Assembly (NCBI GenBank): GCA_963835375.1
Contig: CAWIGB010000011.1
Coordinates: 1-64,000 of the forward strand
Direction: 5' to 3'
Source: Salinisphaera sp963835375
GTDB taxonomy: Bacteria; Pseudomonadota; Gammaproteobacteria; Nevskiales; Salinisphaeraceae
DNA: 64,000 nt
In this document: positions 9,445 through 19,139 of the stretch, one piece after another
Layout of the letters: the number at the start of each line of letters is the position of its first letter
Position numbering within the stretch: the first letter of the stretch is position 1
Made by a program: the position numbers and the translations under genes
Notes under the pieces: model-generated
Seen by the model: the letters and a program-made list of their open reading frames with translations, nothing else
Told to the model about the DNA's origin: nothing
The model's database searches: none

Positions 9445-10510
9445 GCGCTCGCGCACGCGGTCGAGGATCGCGACGAAGCGAGCGCCGGCGTCATCCCAGT
9501 CGGGCAGGGCCGCTGCAGCGCGTGACGCACCGGCCGCCAAGCTGGCATAGGCGTCGGGATCGGACAGCAGACGGCGCAGACCGTCGGCGAGTGCCTCCGA
9601 ATCGCCCGGCGACACCGCGAGCCCGGCATCGTCTGGCAGGGTGTCGGCGAGCGCGCCGCCGGTGGTGGTGATCACCGGCAGGCCGTGGGCCAGCGCCTCG
9701 GTGACCACCATGCCATAGCCCTCATAGTAGGAGGGCAGCACGAACAGATACGCGCTGCCGGTAGGCGGCCGACAACGTCTCCGGCGGGCGGCTGCCGGTC
9801 GAGATGGATGCGCCCGGCGAGCTGATGACGATCGATGGCGTCGCGGATGTCCGCGCGTGCACGGCGGGATCGCGCTCGGTGTCGCCGATGCAGTCGCATC
9901 GCCAGTCCAGATCGGCGATCCGGGCGAGCGCCTCGACCAGGACGGCGTGGCCCTTGCGCGGAATGAGGCTGGCGACACACAGCAGGTGCGGTGTGCCGAC
10001 GGCCGTGTCCGCGGCGCGAGATGTCGCCGGCTTGTCGAGCCCGGGCTCGACGATATCCAGATCGGCGAGGGCGACGCCGTAGGCTGACACCAGCCGCCGG
10101 GCCGTGAACGCGCTGGTCACGATCACGTGGGCGGCCTGGGCGAGCGCGCGGCGCTCGTTCGCGAACAGGCGATCGGCCAGCGCGCCGTCGATACCGGATT
10201 CGTCGGCCAGTGGATGATGCACGAGCGCGACCAGTCGCAGCCGGCCCGCTTCGCGCGCGATGATGTCCGGCAGACGCGCCGAAAACCAGCCCGTCGACGA
10301 TGACCGATTCGTCGTCCGCACGGGCGGCGAGCATGCTGCGCCCAGCGCGGATTCGGCCTCGCTGTCGGCATCCGGAAAATCGCCCGCCAGACCGACGGTC
10401 TCGAGCGGGTGCCCGGCCTGGGTCGCAGCCCGCGCAATGCGCGCATCGTAGATATAGCCGCCGGTGTACTGTTCCGGGTCGCCGGCGACCAGCATCACGG
10501 TCGGCGTCAC
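9441..10510 (-). CDS. GT4 family glycosyltransferase (frameshifted)
   Basis: GT-B fold, retaining glycosyltransferase family 4. The start is a GTG at 10510 overlapping the stop of the PTPS-like gene (GTGA), giving VTPTVMLVAGDPEQYTGGY. The N-terminal acceptor domain includes the glycine-rich TGGYIYDARIA stretch. The donor domain shows PHLLCVASLIPRKGH (the strand before the nucleotide-sugar site). After a break near 9780 it shows LFVLPSYYEGYGMVVTEALA, the E-x(7)-E motif region that holds the donor sugar. The predicted stop at 9441 requires one more slip near the 3' end. Soluble, with no membrane segment. It lies in the presumed pterin/flavin-like cluster, so it may glycosylate that product. Donor and acceptor are unknown. 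Confidence 0.78.
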
Positions 10511-10907
10511 AGCGCGGCCTCGTAGCCCGCCCAGGCGATATGCGACTCGGACAGCTGGACACGCATACGGCACAGACCGGCGGCCCCCGCGCCGAGACGC
10601 CCGCCGCAATCGCCTGCTGCATGCGCCTCGAAGATCTCGCCGGCCATGAATTCGGTGGTGGTGTTGTGGCCGGCCAGCGTCGGGTTGTCATCGAGATTGC
10701 TGCAGATTGAATTCGGCCAGCACGGCCGACAGGGTGGCCGAGGCCGCGCCGATGTCGACGACCAGGTCGTCATCGTCCAGTGTTTGCGCGGTGAAACGTC
10801 ACGTCGACGACATACGTCGCGCCATGGAGCGCCTGGGCGGGGCCGAACGTCGGGCTGGTGAAGCTGTGGGCGATCATGATGTGATCGCGCACGGTCAGGT
10901 GGTACAT
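10507..10907 (-). CDS. 6-pyruvoyl-tetrahydropterin synthase-like protein (frameshifted)
   Basis: T-fold protein of the PTPS/QueD family. The family acts on 7,8-dihydroneopterin triphosphate to make pterin or queuosine precursors. ATG 10907 gives MYHLTVRDHIMIAHSF, followed by FGPAQALHGATYVVDV and, after a break near 10785, DDLVVDIGAASATLSAVLAE. A second break near 10705 leads to NLDDNPTLAGHNTTTEFMA and a closing LSESHIAWAGYEAAL. Canonical members have C-x(3)-H-G-H for the catalytic Cys and two zinc ligands. Here the segment reads ALHGATY in clean frame, so neither the Cys nor the second His of HGH is visible. The protein may use different chemistry or ligands. It overlaps the dehydrogenase stop by 13 bp and the GT4 start by 4 bp. 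Confidence 0.75.
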
Positions 10908-11910
10908 GACGAGTCCTGATGGTCGGCATAAACGATGCGCTGGCACAGCGTGCGGTCGGCGGGATCGGCCAGCCGTGCCATCACGGCGGGCAGGCTCTCG
11001 AAGTCGGCGTCCTCGGCGAACAGCACGTCGAAACGGGCATCCGCGCAGAGATCCAGCGCCAGCGCGAGCCGGCGCCGATGATTCCAGCGCGGCGGACGCG
11101 CGCCGGCGAGACCGTGCCGACCTGGCTGGCTCTCAGCGTGAGCCGCTGCGAATGAAACGCGCCGCCCAGCGCCACGGACGCCGACATGCGTGCCGAACCA
11201 GCTCAGTTCCACGATCTCGGCCTCGGGCCCGGCGAGAGACAGCGCTGTGTTGAGCCCGGCCGCGCTGGCGCTGGCATGGAACACCACATCGCGGCCGCTA
11301 CTCGCGGTCTCCGGGCGGCGTGAACGCCACGCCCAGTGCGGACGCCACCGCCGCGCGGTCGGCGTCGATATCGACCAGTTCGACGTCGCCCCCCGGCAGA
11401 CCGGCGCACAGGCCGGCGACCAGGCTGCCGATCACTCCGGCGCCGACGACGGTGATGCGGTCGCCGACGCGCGGGCGCAGCATCCCACAGCGCGTTGACC
11501 GCGGTTTCCATGTTGGCGGCCAGCACGGCGCGCTCTGGCCGGCACGCGCCGGCGGCAGCGGCACCACGGCGTCGCGGGGCACCACGTAGCGCGTCTGATG
11601 CGGATAAAGACAGAAAACGCGTACGTCCGAGCCAGCCCGCGGGCCGCGTTCGACGACGCCGACGTTGGCATAGCCGTGTTTGACCGCGCCCGGGCAGAGT
11701 GCCCGCCTGGAACGGCGCACGCATGCGTGCATATTCGCTTTCGGGCACGGCTCCGGCATAAACTAGTGTCTCGGTGCCGCGGCTGACCGCCGAATAGCGT
11801 GTTCTTGACGACGAGGTCATCGATGCCCGCGTGCTCGGCAGGATTTCAGCGCGGAGATCGGCGTGACGTGGCGGCTCGAGCCATAGTGCTCGGGCGATTT
11901 CAGCGGTCAT
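10895..11910 (-). CDS. Zinc-type medium-chain dehydrogenase (heavily frameshifted)
   Basis: Medium-chain dehydrogenase/reductase (alcohol dehydrogenase-like) of about 335 residues. ATG 11910 starts MTAEIARALWLEPPR. The N-terminal domain shows SRGTETLVYAGAVP and, after a break, KHGYANVGVVERG and FCLYPHQTRYVVP. The NAD(P)-binding Rossmann motif reads ITVVGAGVIGSLVAGL, followed by VELVDIDADRAAVA. The C-terminus ends VMARLADPADRTLCQRIVYA. At least four slips fall near 11800, 11690, 11500 and 11300. The usual catalytic zinc ligands (Cys in the first strand and G-x-x-H-E) are not visible, so zinc dependence is unproven. It is first of the four-gene minus-strand run and shares its upstream region with cfa, which is divergent. 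Substrate unknown. Confidence 0.7.
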
Positions 11911-12075
11911 GGCGGCGCGGTGGTGGAGATGGCGACCCAGACTAAGCCTTCGGCAGGCCCTTGGCCAGACGCCCGACGCCCAGCTGCACTATGCACTTAC
12001 GGCGCGCGCGTTGTATTTTATAGAAAATGGATCGACGGGGTTCGGCCGGCCACAGCCGGGCCAAAGGGATGGGTT

Positions 12076-13322
12076 GTGAAGAGTAGTTTGTTCGAGCGTT
12101 TCATCAGCCGCGGCACCTTGGTCTTGCATCATGCTGACGGCGACGAGGAGCGTTACGGTTCTGGTGAACCGATCGCCCATGTGCATCTGCGCAGCCGCAA
12201 AGTCCTCGCGCGACTGCTGGCTGATCCGGAAATGGCCTTCGGCGAAGCCTATATGGATGGCGACTGGTGGCCCGGCGAAGGCGGGTTGCAGGCGGTCTTC
12301 CGACTGTATTTCGCCAACGCGAACAACTTCGAATCGAATCGCCTGATGGATCTCGCCCGACGCGCTGTTCCGCGGTGTGAGCGAGATGAACAGCCGGATG
12401 CGTGCGGAGCGCAACGTCCAGCACCACTACGATATCGACAACGAGCTGTTCCAGCGTTTCCTCGATCCGGAAATGCAGTATTCCTGCGCGTATTTCGAGC
12501 GTGAGGATATGTCGCTGGACGAAGCGCAGCGCGCGAAGCTCGCCCATATCGGGCGCAAGCTGCTGCTGGAGCCGGGCCAGAAGGTGCTCGATATCGGCTG
12601 CGGCTGGGGCGGCATGGCGTTGTTTCTGGCGCGCGAATACGACGTGGACGTGGTCGGACTGACCTTGTCCGACGACCAGTATCGAACATGCCCGCAAGCG
12701 CGCCGAGGCGCTCGGGCTGAGCCAGCGTGTGACCTTCTCAAGGAAGACTATCGCGAACATCAGGGCGCGTACGACGCGATCGTATCGGTCGGCATGTTCG
12801 AGCACGTCGGCCGGCCGCAGTACCAGACGTTCTTCGATCAGGTGGCGCGGCTGCTCAAACCCGACGGTCGCAGCCTGATCCATTTCATCGCCCGCAACGG
12901 CATGCCGCCCAAGGACAGCCGCACCTGGATTCAGAAATATATTTTCCCGGGCGGCTATATTCCCTCGTTGTCGGATTTTGCGCCCTGCATCGAGAAGACC
13001 GGCATGTCGTTGGCCGGATCTCGAGGTCTGGCGCCTGCACTATGCGCGCACACTGGCGGCATGGAACGAGCGCTTCCAGGCACAGCGCGACGTGTTTCGG
13101 GAGCGGCTCGGCGAACGATTCTGCCGCATGTGGGAGTTTTATCTGCTGGGTTGCGAAGCGATCTTTCGTTACGGCGAACTGGTGGTCTATCACGTTCAGC
13201 TCGCGCATCGGAACGACGTCGTGCCGGTGACGCGTGATTATCTGTATCGCGAGGAAGACTCACCGGCGACCGCTGCAATCGTCCGTCAGCGCCACCGGTT
13301 GATCGATTGCTCGCGCGGCTGA
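12076..13322 (+). CDS. cfa: Cyclopropane-fatty-acyl-phospholipid synthase (frameshifted)
   Basis: Transfers a methylene group from SAM across double bonds of membrane phospholipid acyl chains; a peripheral membrane, cytoplasmic-face enzyme that protects against acid and osmotic stress. The GTG at 12076 (VKSSLFERFISRGTLVLHH) has a GGGATGG ribosome-binding site. The N-terminal domain contains DPEMAFGEAYMDGDWW. The catalytic domain shows HHYDIDNELFQRFLDPEMQY, SCAYFEREDMSLDEAQ, the SAM motif VLDIGCGWGGMALFLA, then VSVGMFEHVGRPQYQTFF and IFPGGYIPSLSD, and ends ERFCRMWEFYLLGCE. Breaks lie near 12370, 12685 and 13005. Total length is about 415 residues. Family identity is firm. It is divergent from the dehydrogenase gene; light- or stress-inducible clusters in other proteobacteria often hold cfa, so co-regulation is possible. 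Confidence 0.88.
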
Positions 13323-13576
13323 AGCCGGCCGCGATAAATGACACACCAGGCGCAAACGCAGCCGCAACGCTGATGGCGAACGTGTGGGTGTAGCGGCGAC
13401 TTTCGATATCGACAAAAGCCGGAACCACCGTCACCTGGCCAATCGGCGCCATGGCGAGCAGAACATCGATCGGGGCGCCGCCAAGATCCGGTCGCCGCAG
13501 CAGGCATCACCCTCAGCCCAGCGGCCGCTTGGCTCGCCAGCATGTAACGTCAGATCGGGCCCTCAGAACCATCGGC

Positions 13577-14334
13577 TCAGAGAGCGCCGCGTTCCCGGAT
13601 GTGGTACCAACCTTCGCTGTCGGGTTTGCCGAGCTGCTGGAGGATCTGCTTGAGGCGGCCGTCGGCGCCCGCGCGTGCGCGCAGTTTGACGTCGAGATCA
13701 TAGCGCCGGTTTTTATCGGAGAGCGTCACGCGGCCCGTCAACGCCAGCGGACCCTTGCTGTCGAGGATGCGGGCCTCACGCCGTTCTTGCCGCGATCCAG
13801 CCGCGCTTCGAAGCGGCCCAGTGCCAGCGGCGGATTCGAGCAGTTGCCACCGGCTGTTGGTGAGCTGGACGGTGCCAGCGAGGCGCTGATGTCGAGATTG
13901 TCGTCGAACGTCAGATGATCCAGATTCAGACCGATGCGGCCGGATATGGGGACGAAGGTGTATCCGGCCAGATCGGACAGCCAGCCGACGGTCGCCTCGC
14001 CCTGGACATCGTCGAGCGCGTTGGTGCCGAGCACGCTGCGATGGATTTCGCCCGAAACATGGCCGAGGTCGCTGTCAGCGCGCACCGTCGCCGACAGCCC
14101 GCCCAGAAGCAGGGCGGCGGGGTGCACATGCCAGCGCACATTGTTCAATGCGCCGTGAGGGAGCGACGGCATAGGCTGCCTGCCCGTCGAGCAACGTGCC
14201 CGAAACCCCCTGCAGGCGCACCGGCGTATCGTTGGCAACCCAGCCCGCGACCAGGGACGCGGGCAGATAGGTCACGAGTCCGACAACGAAGGCCACGACG
14301 CCGACCAGCCGAAACGCATGATCCGCCAATTCAT
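13577..14334 (-). CDS. gspN: Type II secretion protein GspN (frameshifted)
   Basis: Accessory inner-membrane/periplasmic protein of the type II secretion system. The ATG at 14334 overlaps the gspM stop (TGATG). One N-terminal membrane helix is readable as VVAFVVGLVTYLPASLVAGW, followed by the GspN-type VRLQGVSGTLLDGQAAYA segment. Then come WHVHPAALLLGGLSATVRAD, DLAGYTFVPISGRIGLNLDH and a C-terminal TGRVTLSDKNRRYDLDVKLR, ending ERGAL with TGA at 13577-13579. Frame slips occur near 14300, 14165 and 13800. Joined length is about 250 residues, normal for GspN. It is the last gene of the gsp operon. GspN is absent from some systems and its exact role is unclear. Confidence 0.8.
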
Positions 14335-14838
14335 CAGGAGCCACCCCGGGCCAGTGTCAGCCGTGCCTCGACCCGGCCCGGGGCGTTCTCGGCACGTGAG
14401 ATCGTGGCTTCGGTGGCGAGTACGCCGTAGTCGCTCTGCAGGCTTTTCAGCCAATACAGCATGCGGTTGAAGTTGGCCTTGTCGAGCGTGACCGTCGCTT
14501 CGTTATCGTTCTTCGGCTGGATGTGGCTGACAGCGCCGCCGAGATTGTCTGGCCCGGCTGGTGGCGTCGACGATACTCAGCAGTGACTGGTCGCGCCCTT
14601 TGGGCTCGCTGTGATGTGAAGAGGATCGCAGCAGCTGGGCCTCGTTGCGGATGCCGAGCATCCAGCGGGCCTGATTGGATTCGGCGGTCACTTGGTCGCG
14701 GGCATTGGCGAGCGCGCTGTCCAGCGGATGCCACAGGCCGTAATAGAAGATCGCGATGGCCACCATCACGGCAGCGGCCGCCACCATGACCCGCTCGCGC
14801 GGGGCCAGACCGTGGAACCAGTCCTTGAGCGCGTTCAT
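14334..14838 (-). CDS. gspM: Type II secretion protein GspM (frameshifted)
   Basis: Inner-membrane assembly-platform protein that pairs with GspL. ATG 14838 gives MNALKDWFHGLAPRERVMVA, a short cytoplasmic stretch. The single membrane helix AAAAVMVAIAIFYYGLWHPL is followed by a periplasmic ferredoxin-like domain readable as LLSIVDATSRA, then in the shifted frame VSHIQPKNDNEATVTLDKAN and NRMLYWLKSLQSDYGV. The break is near 14560. It ends LTLARGGS at a TGA overlapping the gspN start. Total about 168 residues, typical. It starts 4 bp after the gspL stop. Confidence 0.85.
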
Positions 14839-14842
14839 GGCT

Positions 14843-16059
14843 CTACCCCTGGCTGACGGTCGCTCGAATCTGCACCCCCGAGGAGCTGGCGTCGGCGCCT
14901 TCCACCGACAGCTGGATACGATCACGCTGGGCGAATCCGGCGCGCAGGGTCTCGACCGACTGCACGTTCTTGCCGTTCAGGCTGAGGCTCAGTTTGCCGT
15001 TGCGGTACTGCATCGACTGCACCTGCAGATCGTCGGTCTGACCGGTGACCGCGGCCACGGCCTGGACCAGCGGAAACAGGCCGCCGGCGCCACCGTTGCC
15101 GCGCAGCTGCCGGATGCCTTGCTCGGCCTGCACGCGCAGATCGTTGATGTTCTGCACGTTGGGAAACGCATCATGAAACGCGGCCAGCGTCTGCTGATGC
15201 AGGGCGTCGGCCCGCTGATCGAGCTGCCAGGTTTCGATGCCGCGCGCGACGATGGCGACGAGCAGCCACGCCGCGGCCAACGCGCCGGTGAGCATCAGCG
15301 GTCGCCATTGCGACTGGAACTGCGAGCCACGCGCGAACGTGCCCTGACGCAGGTTCACGCCAGCGCGCAGGGCGTCGGGCTGGGTCAGAAGCATGGCCAG
15401 CAGCGCATCGTCATCGGTACAGGCGACGAACTCCAGGGTCGGGGCGTCCACTTCATCGCCCCAGTCGATATCGAGCAACCCCCGCGCGCTCTCGGCATCC
15501 ATCGCGTGAACGGTCGCCGCCTATCGGCGTGTCCAGCGCGCCGGCGAGAACCGGCCAGAGATCGGCGTCACAGGCAAAACCTGCAGCCGGCGCGGTGCGT
15601 GCGAGCACGCGATCGCCGTGGGTGGCCAGGTGCCAGCGATCGGCCATCGGCGTGGGCAGCGCCATGTAGTCGGGCAGGATGCGCGTGACCTTGAGGCCGG
15701 CAGCGTCGAGCGCGGCGCAGAGCGCGGTCATGCGATCCAGATCAATCACGGCGACCGGTGTTTCGCCGGCACGATCCGGCGTGCCGGCCAGCGCGAAATG
15801 CAGCTGCTCGACGCGGCCTGCCAGCCGGTCCTCGAGCGCATAGCGAGCAGCCTGGAGCCGGCGCGCTGCCGCCCGGATCGGCGGCAGCGGCGCGCGGGTC
15901 AGCAGCACATCCTCGCCGGGGATGATCACCGAGATCTCGGCGTCCTCGCCTTCGATCGTGTCCCGCGAACTCGCTCAGCGGACCTCGCCTGAGCTGTTGA
16001 TCGTCATCGAGCCAGGCGGCCTGCTCGCCATCGAAATACAACGCCAGCCGTCGGGCCAC
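14843..16059 (-). CDS. gspL: Type II secretion protein GspL (frameshifted)
   Basis: Bitopic inner-membrane protein that recruits the ATPase GspE through an actin-like cytoplasmic domain. The GTG at 16059 (VARRLALYFDGEQAAWLDDD) follows a GGGGAG ribosome-binding site. The cytoplasmic domain continues in a second frame from about 15929 (IIPGEDVLLTRAPLPPIRAA, VAVIDLDRMTALCAALDAAG). After a second break near 15520 come LLDIDWGDEVDAPTLEFVAC and a membrane helix LMLTGALAAAWLLVAIVARG. The periplasmic domain ends VQIRATVSQG at 14843. About 405 residues, normal for the family. A gap of about 400 bp separates it from gspK, unlike the overlapping genes elsewhere in the operon. Confidence 0.85.
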
Positions 16060-16457
16060 GTCAGCTCCCCGAATCCGTGCGCACTAACTGTCTCGGCACG
16101 GGTGTTTTGTCGTATCCAGCGAGGCTGTGCCCGTTCGTGGCGAGGCGCGTCGCGCCGGCAAGGGCCATCCCCTGTGCCGAGCGGCGTAACGCAGTCCACG
16201 GGCAGGCGCAGTCTCGCCCCCATATGAAACATTCCGACCGGAACGCCCGCGCGCCCTCAGCACGCCCTTGTGCTGCCGTGCCGCAAGCGGCGCCGCGGCG
16301 CATTCGCGTGCCTCGTGCCGGGCGCACGCAGGCCTCGTGCATACGGCGACATACCCGTGCCCGGGCGCTCGGACGCACCAAACCGTCCGGGCAGTCTAAC
16401 GTAGTCTTGGCGGGTGTTGAGCCGACAGCGCGGCATGAATACAACCATCGAATGTTC
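16060..16457 (-). promoter_or_regulatory. gspK-gspL interval with possible internal promoter
   Basis: A 398-bp break inside an otherwise tightly packed gsp operon. No coding frame here has a recognisable motif. On the minus strand, TCAACA (16415-16420) and TAGACT (16393-16398) are 16 bp apart and could be a weak -35/-10 pair serving gspLMN. Each matches the sigma-70 consensus at four of six positions, so this is suggestive only. Confidence 0.3.
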
Positions 16458-17394
16458 CTAATAAGCCTCGGTCGCCTGGCGGATCACGTTGACGGCGCCG
16501 TTACTGCTGCGGTGAAGCACGCTATAGAACTGGGTGGCGCTATCACCCACCTTGATACGTCCGGCCACGAGGAAGTACTGCGTGGTCACCGACAGGGATG
16601 CGCCCTTGAGATTTTGTCCGGCCAACGGGCCCGCCCCCTTGAAGGCCTCCACCGATTTCCAGGGTGATCCATCGCGGGTTGCAGCCAGCTGCTTGCCGGT
16701 GCCGGGCGGCAGATCGGCGAGCGACTGCAGCACGGGCGCCGGCGCGGTATCGACGTTGATCGCGGTGGCGGTGGGCAGGGCGCTGATGTAGGGCGCGAGT
16801 TTACGGTACAGCGCCGGCGTCATGCCGCGAACCGCCTCCAGTTCGCTCGGACTCGCCATGAGCGTATTGCCCGTGCGATAAGCGGGTGACTGGCCGAGAT
16901 AATAATCATCCTCGGCGCCATAAGGCCGCCCGGGATTGATGTCCGAGTCGATCCAGTCCTGGGCGGACTGGGCAATGGTCTGGGCGGTGACCGAGTCGGT
17001 GTCGGACACCGTCTGGATCAAGCGCGCGAACTCGGCTGCGGACACGTCCGGGCTGGCCCAGCACCAGATTATTGAGATTGAAGCGGCCCTGCAGGTCGAC
17101 GATCCGGCCGCTGATCGAACCGCCGTCAATCGGCAGGTGGTCGACCGGCTTGGCCCAGAGCTCCTCCAGCGAGTCGATCTTGGAATGCTGCGCGTCCTCG
17201 CGCAGCTTGGTGCCCAGCCAGTTCTCGATGCCGACGCCGTACCACCATGCTTGTTCGGCGTTCCAGATATTGCCCGAGCGATGCATGGCCAGGGTCATGC
17301 GCGAGATCATCGCAGCACTGATGATCGCCGCAAGCGCCACGATCAGCATGGCGGTGAGCAGGGCGACGCCGCGTTGTCGGGTGCGCGGGCTCAC
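16458..17394 (-). CDS. gspK: Type II secretion minor pseudopilin GspK (one frameshift)
   Basis: Large minor pseudopilin that caps the tip of the GspHIJK pseudopilus complex. ATG 17394 overlaps the gspJ stop (ATGA). The prepilin leader MSPRTRQRG precedes VALLTAMLIVALAAIISAAM, the hydrophobic N-terminal helix. Next come WYGVGIENWLGTKLREDAQ and VDLQGRFNLNNLV, both typical GspK blocks. After a break near 17050 come AQSAQDWIDSDINPGRPYGA, a P-Y-x-A-x-x-x-x-x segment, MASPSELEAVRGMTPALYRK and a C-terminal INVDTAPAPVLQSL region (the T2SSK helix-hairpin-helix-like part). About 311 residues. The prepilin peptidase GspO needed to process it is not in this window. Confidence 0.9.
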
Positions 17395-18029
17395 AGATGC
17401 GCGCCCGGCATGGCGAACAGCAGCCGCAGATGGCCCCAGGCTCGGGTATCAAGCCGTAGTTCGATGGCGACCGGCGGGGGCTGGGTCGCCTGGCTGGAGG
17501 GGCTGGAGGGGGCGCCCCCTCTGTTCTCCGGCGGCCAGCGGTCCTGCCACTGGCCGTTCTTGTCGAGAAAACGCCACTCGATCTGGGTCACGCCGTTCAG
17601 CAGGTCGGTGTCGACCGGGTTGCTGTCCTGAGCCTGATCGAGCACGCGGTAGTACGAGCGTACGAGGTGGCCGTCCGGCCCGAGCTGGTAATGCACCCGC
17701 TGTAGCGTCGAGCGCGGTTGCGACAACGGATTGGGCCAGCCGTCGCGGGTGATCGTCAGCCCGCTGTCGGCGCTGCCCATCACGGCCGGCTCGGCATCGC
17801 CGAATCGGTTGCGCACCGGGCGGTCCACCACCTGCTCGATATCCTGCTGCAGCCGCCAGGTCGCCATCTGCAGCGTCTTGCTTCGATCCAGCGCCGAGTC
17901 GATCGAGTCGCGCGTATCGATCACCGACGAGAGGCCGCCGTAGGCGATTGCGGCCATCACCGCGAACACCGCCATGGCGACCAGCAGCTCCACCAGCGTG
18001 AAACCGGCCTGTGTCCGTGCCCGCCTCAC
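17391..18029 (-). CDS. gspJ: Type II secretion minor pseudopilin GspJ
   Basis: Minor pseudopilin of about 212 residues, intact. The start is a GTG at 18029 overlapping the gspI stop (GTGA). The short leader VRRARTQAG ends at the prepilin peptidase site before FTLVELLVAMAVFAVMAAIA. Downstream blocks YGGLSSVIDTRDSIDSALDR, LQMATWRLQQDIEQVVDRPV and VHYQLGPDGHLVRSYYRVLD match GspJ, and the end HLRLLFAMPGAHL matches the T2SSJ C-terminal strand. There is a Pro/Ser-rich insertion (GGAPSSPSSQATQPPP) before the final strand. It overlaps gspK by 4 bp. Confidence 0.92.
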   Translation of the reverse strand: MRRARTQAGFTLVELLVAMAVFAVMAAIAYGGLSSVIDTRDSIDSALDRSKTLQMATWRLQQDIEQVVDRPVRNRFGDAEPAVMGSADSGLTITRDGWPNPLSQPRSTLQRVHYQLGPDGHLVRSYYRVLDQAQDSNPVDTDLLNGVTQIEWRFLDKNGQWQDRWPPENRGGAPSSPSSQATQPPPVAIELRLDTRAWGHLRLLFAMPGAHL

Positions 18030-18484
18030 GAGCCGTTGCCCGAGGTCGTGGATGTGGCGTGGCTGGTGTTCGTCGCTTTGTTTCGGGTCTTCTCGGGTTT
18101 CTGATGCTGGGTCAGGAACCCGCTCAACAGGGTGATCGAATCCTTGTCTGCCTGATTGGTATCCGGGTTGATCGCATAGACCCGTACATCCGCACGGCGC
18201 ACGTTGGCATCGGCCGTACTCTTGATCGTGGCGTCCCAGTGCCACTTGCTGCCGGCCATGGTGACGTCGTTCTCGCGCTTGCCGGTGCGCGGCCAGTCGG
18301 CGGCGATCTGATACTCGACCAGTTGGTTGCGGGCGATCATCTGCGCAATGGTGCGCTGGTGGATATAGGTGGCGTAGTCGGCGTTCTGAGCGCCGGCCGA
18401 GACGAATGCCACCAGCGCGATCGCGACCACCGCCAGCGCGATCAGCACTTCGACCAGGGTGAAGCCTTCCGCGCGGCGCCTCAT
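18026..18484 (-). CDS. gspI: Type II secretion minor pseudopilin GspI
   Basis: Minor pseudopilin of 152 residues, intact. ATG 18484 overlaps the gspH stop. The leader MRRRAEG precedes FTLVEVLIALAVVAIALVAF, then QMIARNQLVEYQIAADWPRT, which matches the GspI-specific segment downstream of the helix. A polar, Thr/Asn/Lys-rich tail of about 30 residues extends beyond the usual domain end. GspI nucleates the tip complex with GspJ and GspK. Confidence 0.92.
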   Translation of the reverse strand: MRRRAEGFTLVEVLIALAVVAIALVAFVSAGAQNADYATYIHQRTIAQMIARNQLVEYQIAADWPRTGKRENDVTMAGSKWHWDATIKSTADANVRRADVRVYAINPDTNQADKDSITLLSGFLTQHQKPEKTRNKATNTSHATSTTSGNGS

Positions 18485-19089
18485 CGATCCACCCGCTTGA
18501 GCTTGATATCGCCGTTCGGCGTGCCCGTGATGTCGAACCGATGGTTGACGCCGTCGGCCGAGAGCTCAAGCGTGAAGGGCAGCAGCTCGCCGCTGGAAAG
18601 AAAGAGCGCGGCCGGCACGGCCAGCTTCTTGTCGTTCTGTGTGTTGTCCTTCTGTTTCACGGCGGGCTCGCCCGGCTGGCGCCCGGCGATGGGCGAAACC
18701 GGCAGGGTGAGGGTATCGACCTGGCGGCTGTTCTGATTGCGGTTGCCATGGGCGCCGATACGGTCGAGGTGAATGTCCTTGTCCAGCCGCCGGGGGCGCA
18801 ATGGCGAGTCGGCGGAACGGATGACTTTCCAGCCCTGGTCCGTCATCCGGATGAAGCGATAGCCCTGGTCACCGAGCTGCAGGCCCATCGTGTCGCCCGA
18901 AAGAATGGCTTCGTCGGCCGCCTCCCGGGCCAGCGCCAGCAGACGCTGCGATGCGGCATCGAGCCGGTCGCCCGGCCCGGTCGGGTTCACCGACAGCGTG
19001 GCGAAGGTCAGTACCACGCCGATGATGACCAGGACGACGAGGACCTCGATCAGCGTGAAGCCGGTCTCGTGCGATCGGTGCAATCTCAC
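18481..19089 (-). CDS. gspH: Type II secretion minor pseudopilin GspH
   Basis: Minor pseudopilin that links the tip complex to the GspG shaft. The start appears to be a GTG at 19089 (VRLHRSHETG), with the processing site before FTLIEVLVVLVIIGVVLTFA. The rest shows LDAASQRLLALAREAADEAI and GLQLGDQGYRFIRMTDQGWK, both GspH blocks. A Lys/Asn/Gln-rich loop around residues 130-150 is longer than usual. About 202 residues, intact, ending 4 bp into gspI. The gspG stop lies 50 bp upstream. Confidence 0.9.
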   Translation of the reverse strand: MRLHRSHETGFTLIEVLVVLVIIGVVLTFATLSVNPTGPGDRLDAASQRLLALAREAADEAILSGDTMGLQLGDQGYRFIRMTDQGWKVIRSADSPLRPRRLDKDIHLDRIGAHGNRNQNSRQVDTLTLPVSPIAGRQPGEPAVKQKDNTQNDKKLAVPAALFLSSGELLPFTLELSADGVNHRFDITGTPNGDIKLKRVDR

Positions 19090-19139
19090 GTGGAGGGCGA
19101 CTTGCAGCCCGCGACGCTGGCGCGATGCATCAACACGCC

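Noticed and set aside
5536..11910. Toxoflavin-type cluster
   Set aside because: GTP cyclohydrolase, RibD-like and methyltransferase genes recall toxoflavin synthesis, but the WD-repeat and TPR-type proteins of that pathway are missing and a glycosyltransferase, a pterin-synthase-like and a creatininase-like gene are added. I prefer an unassigned pathway.
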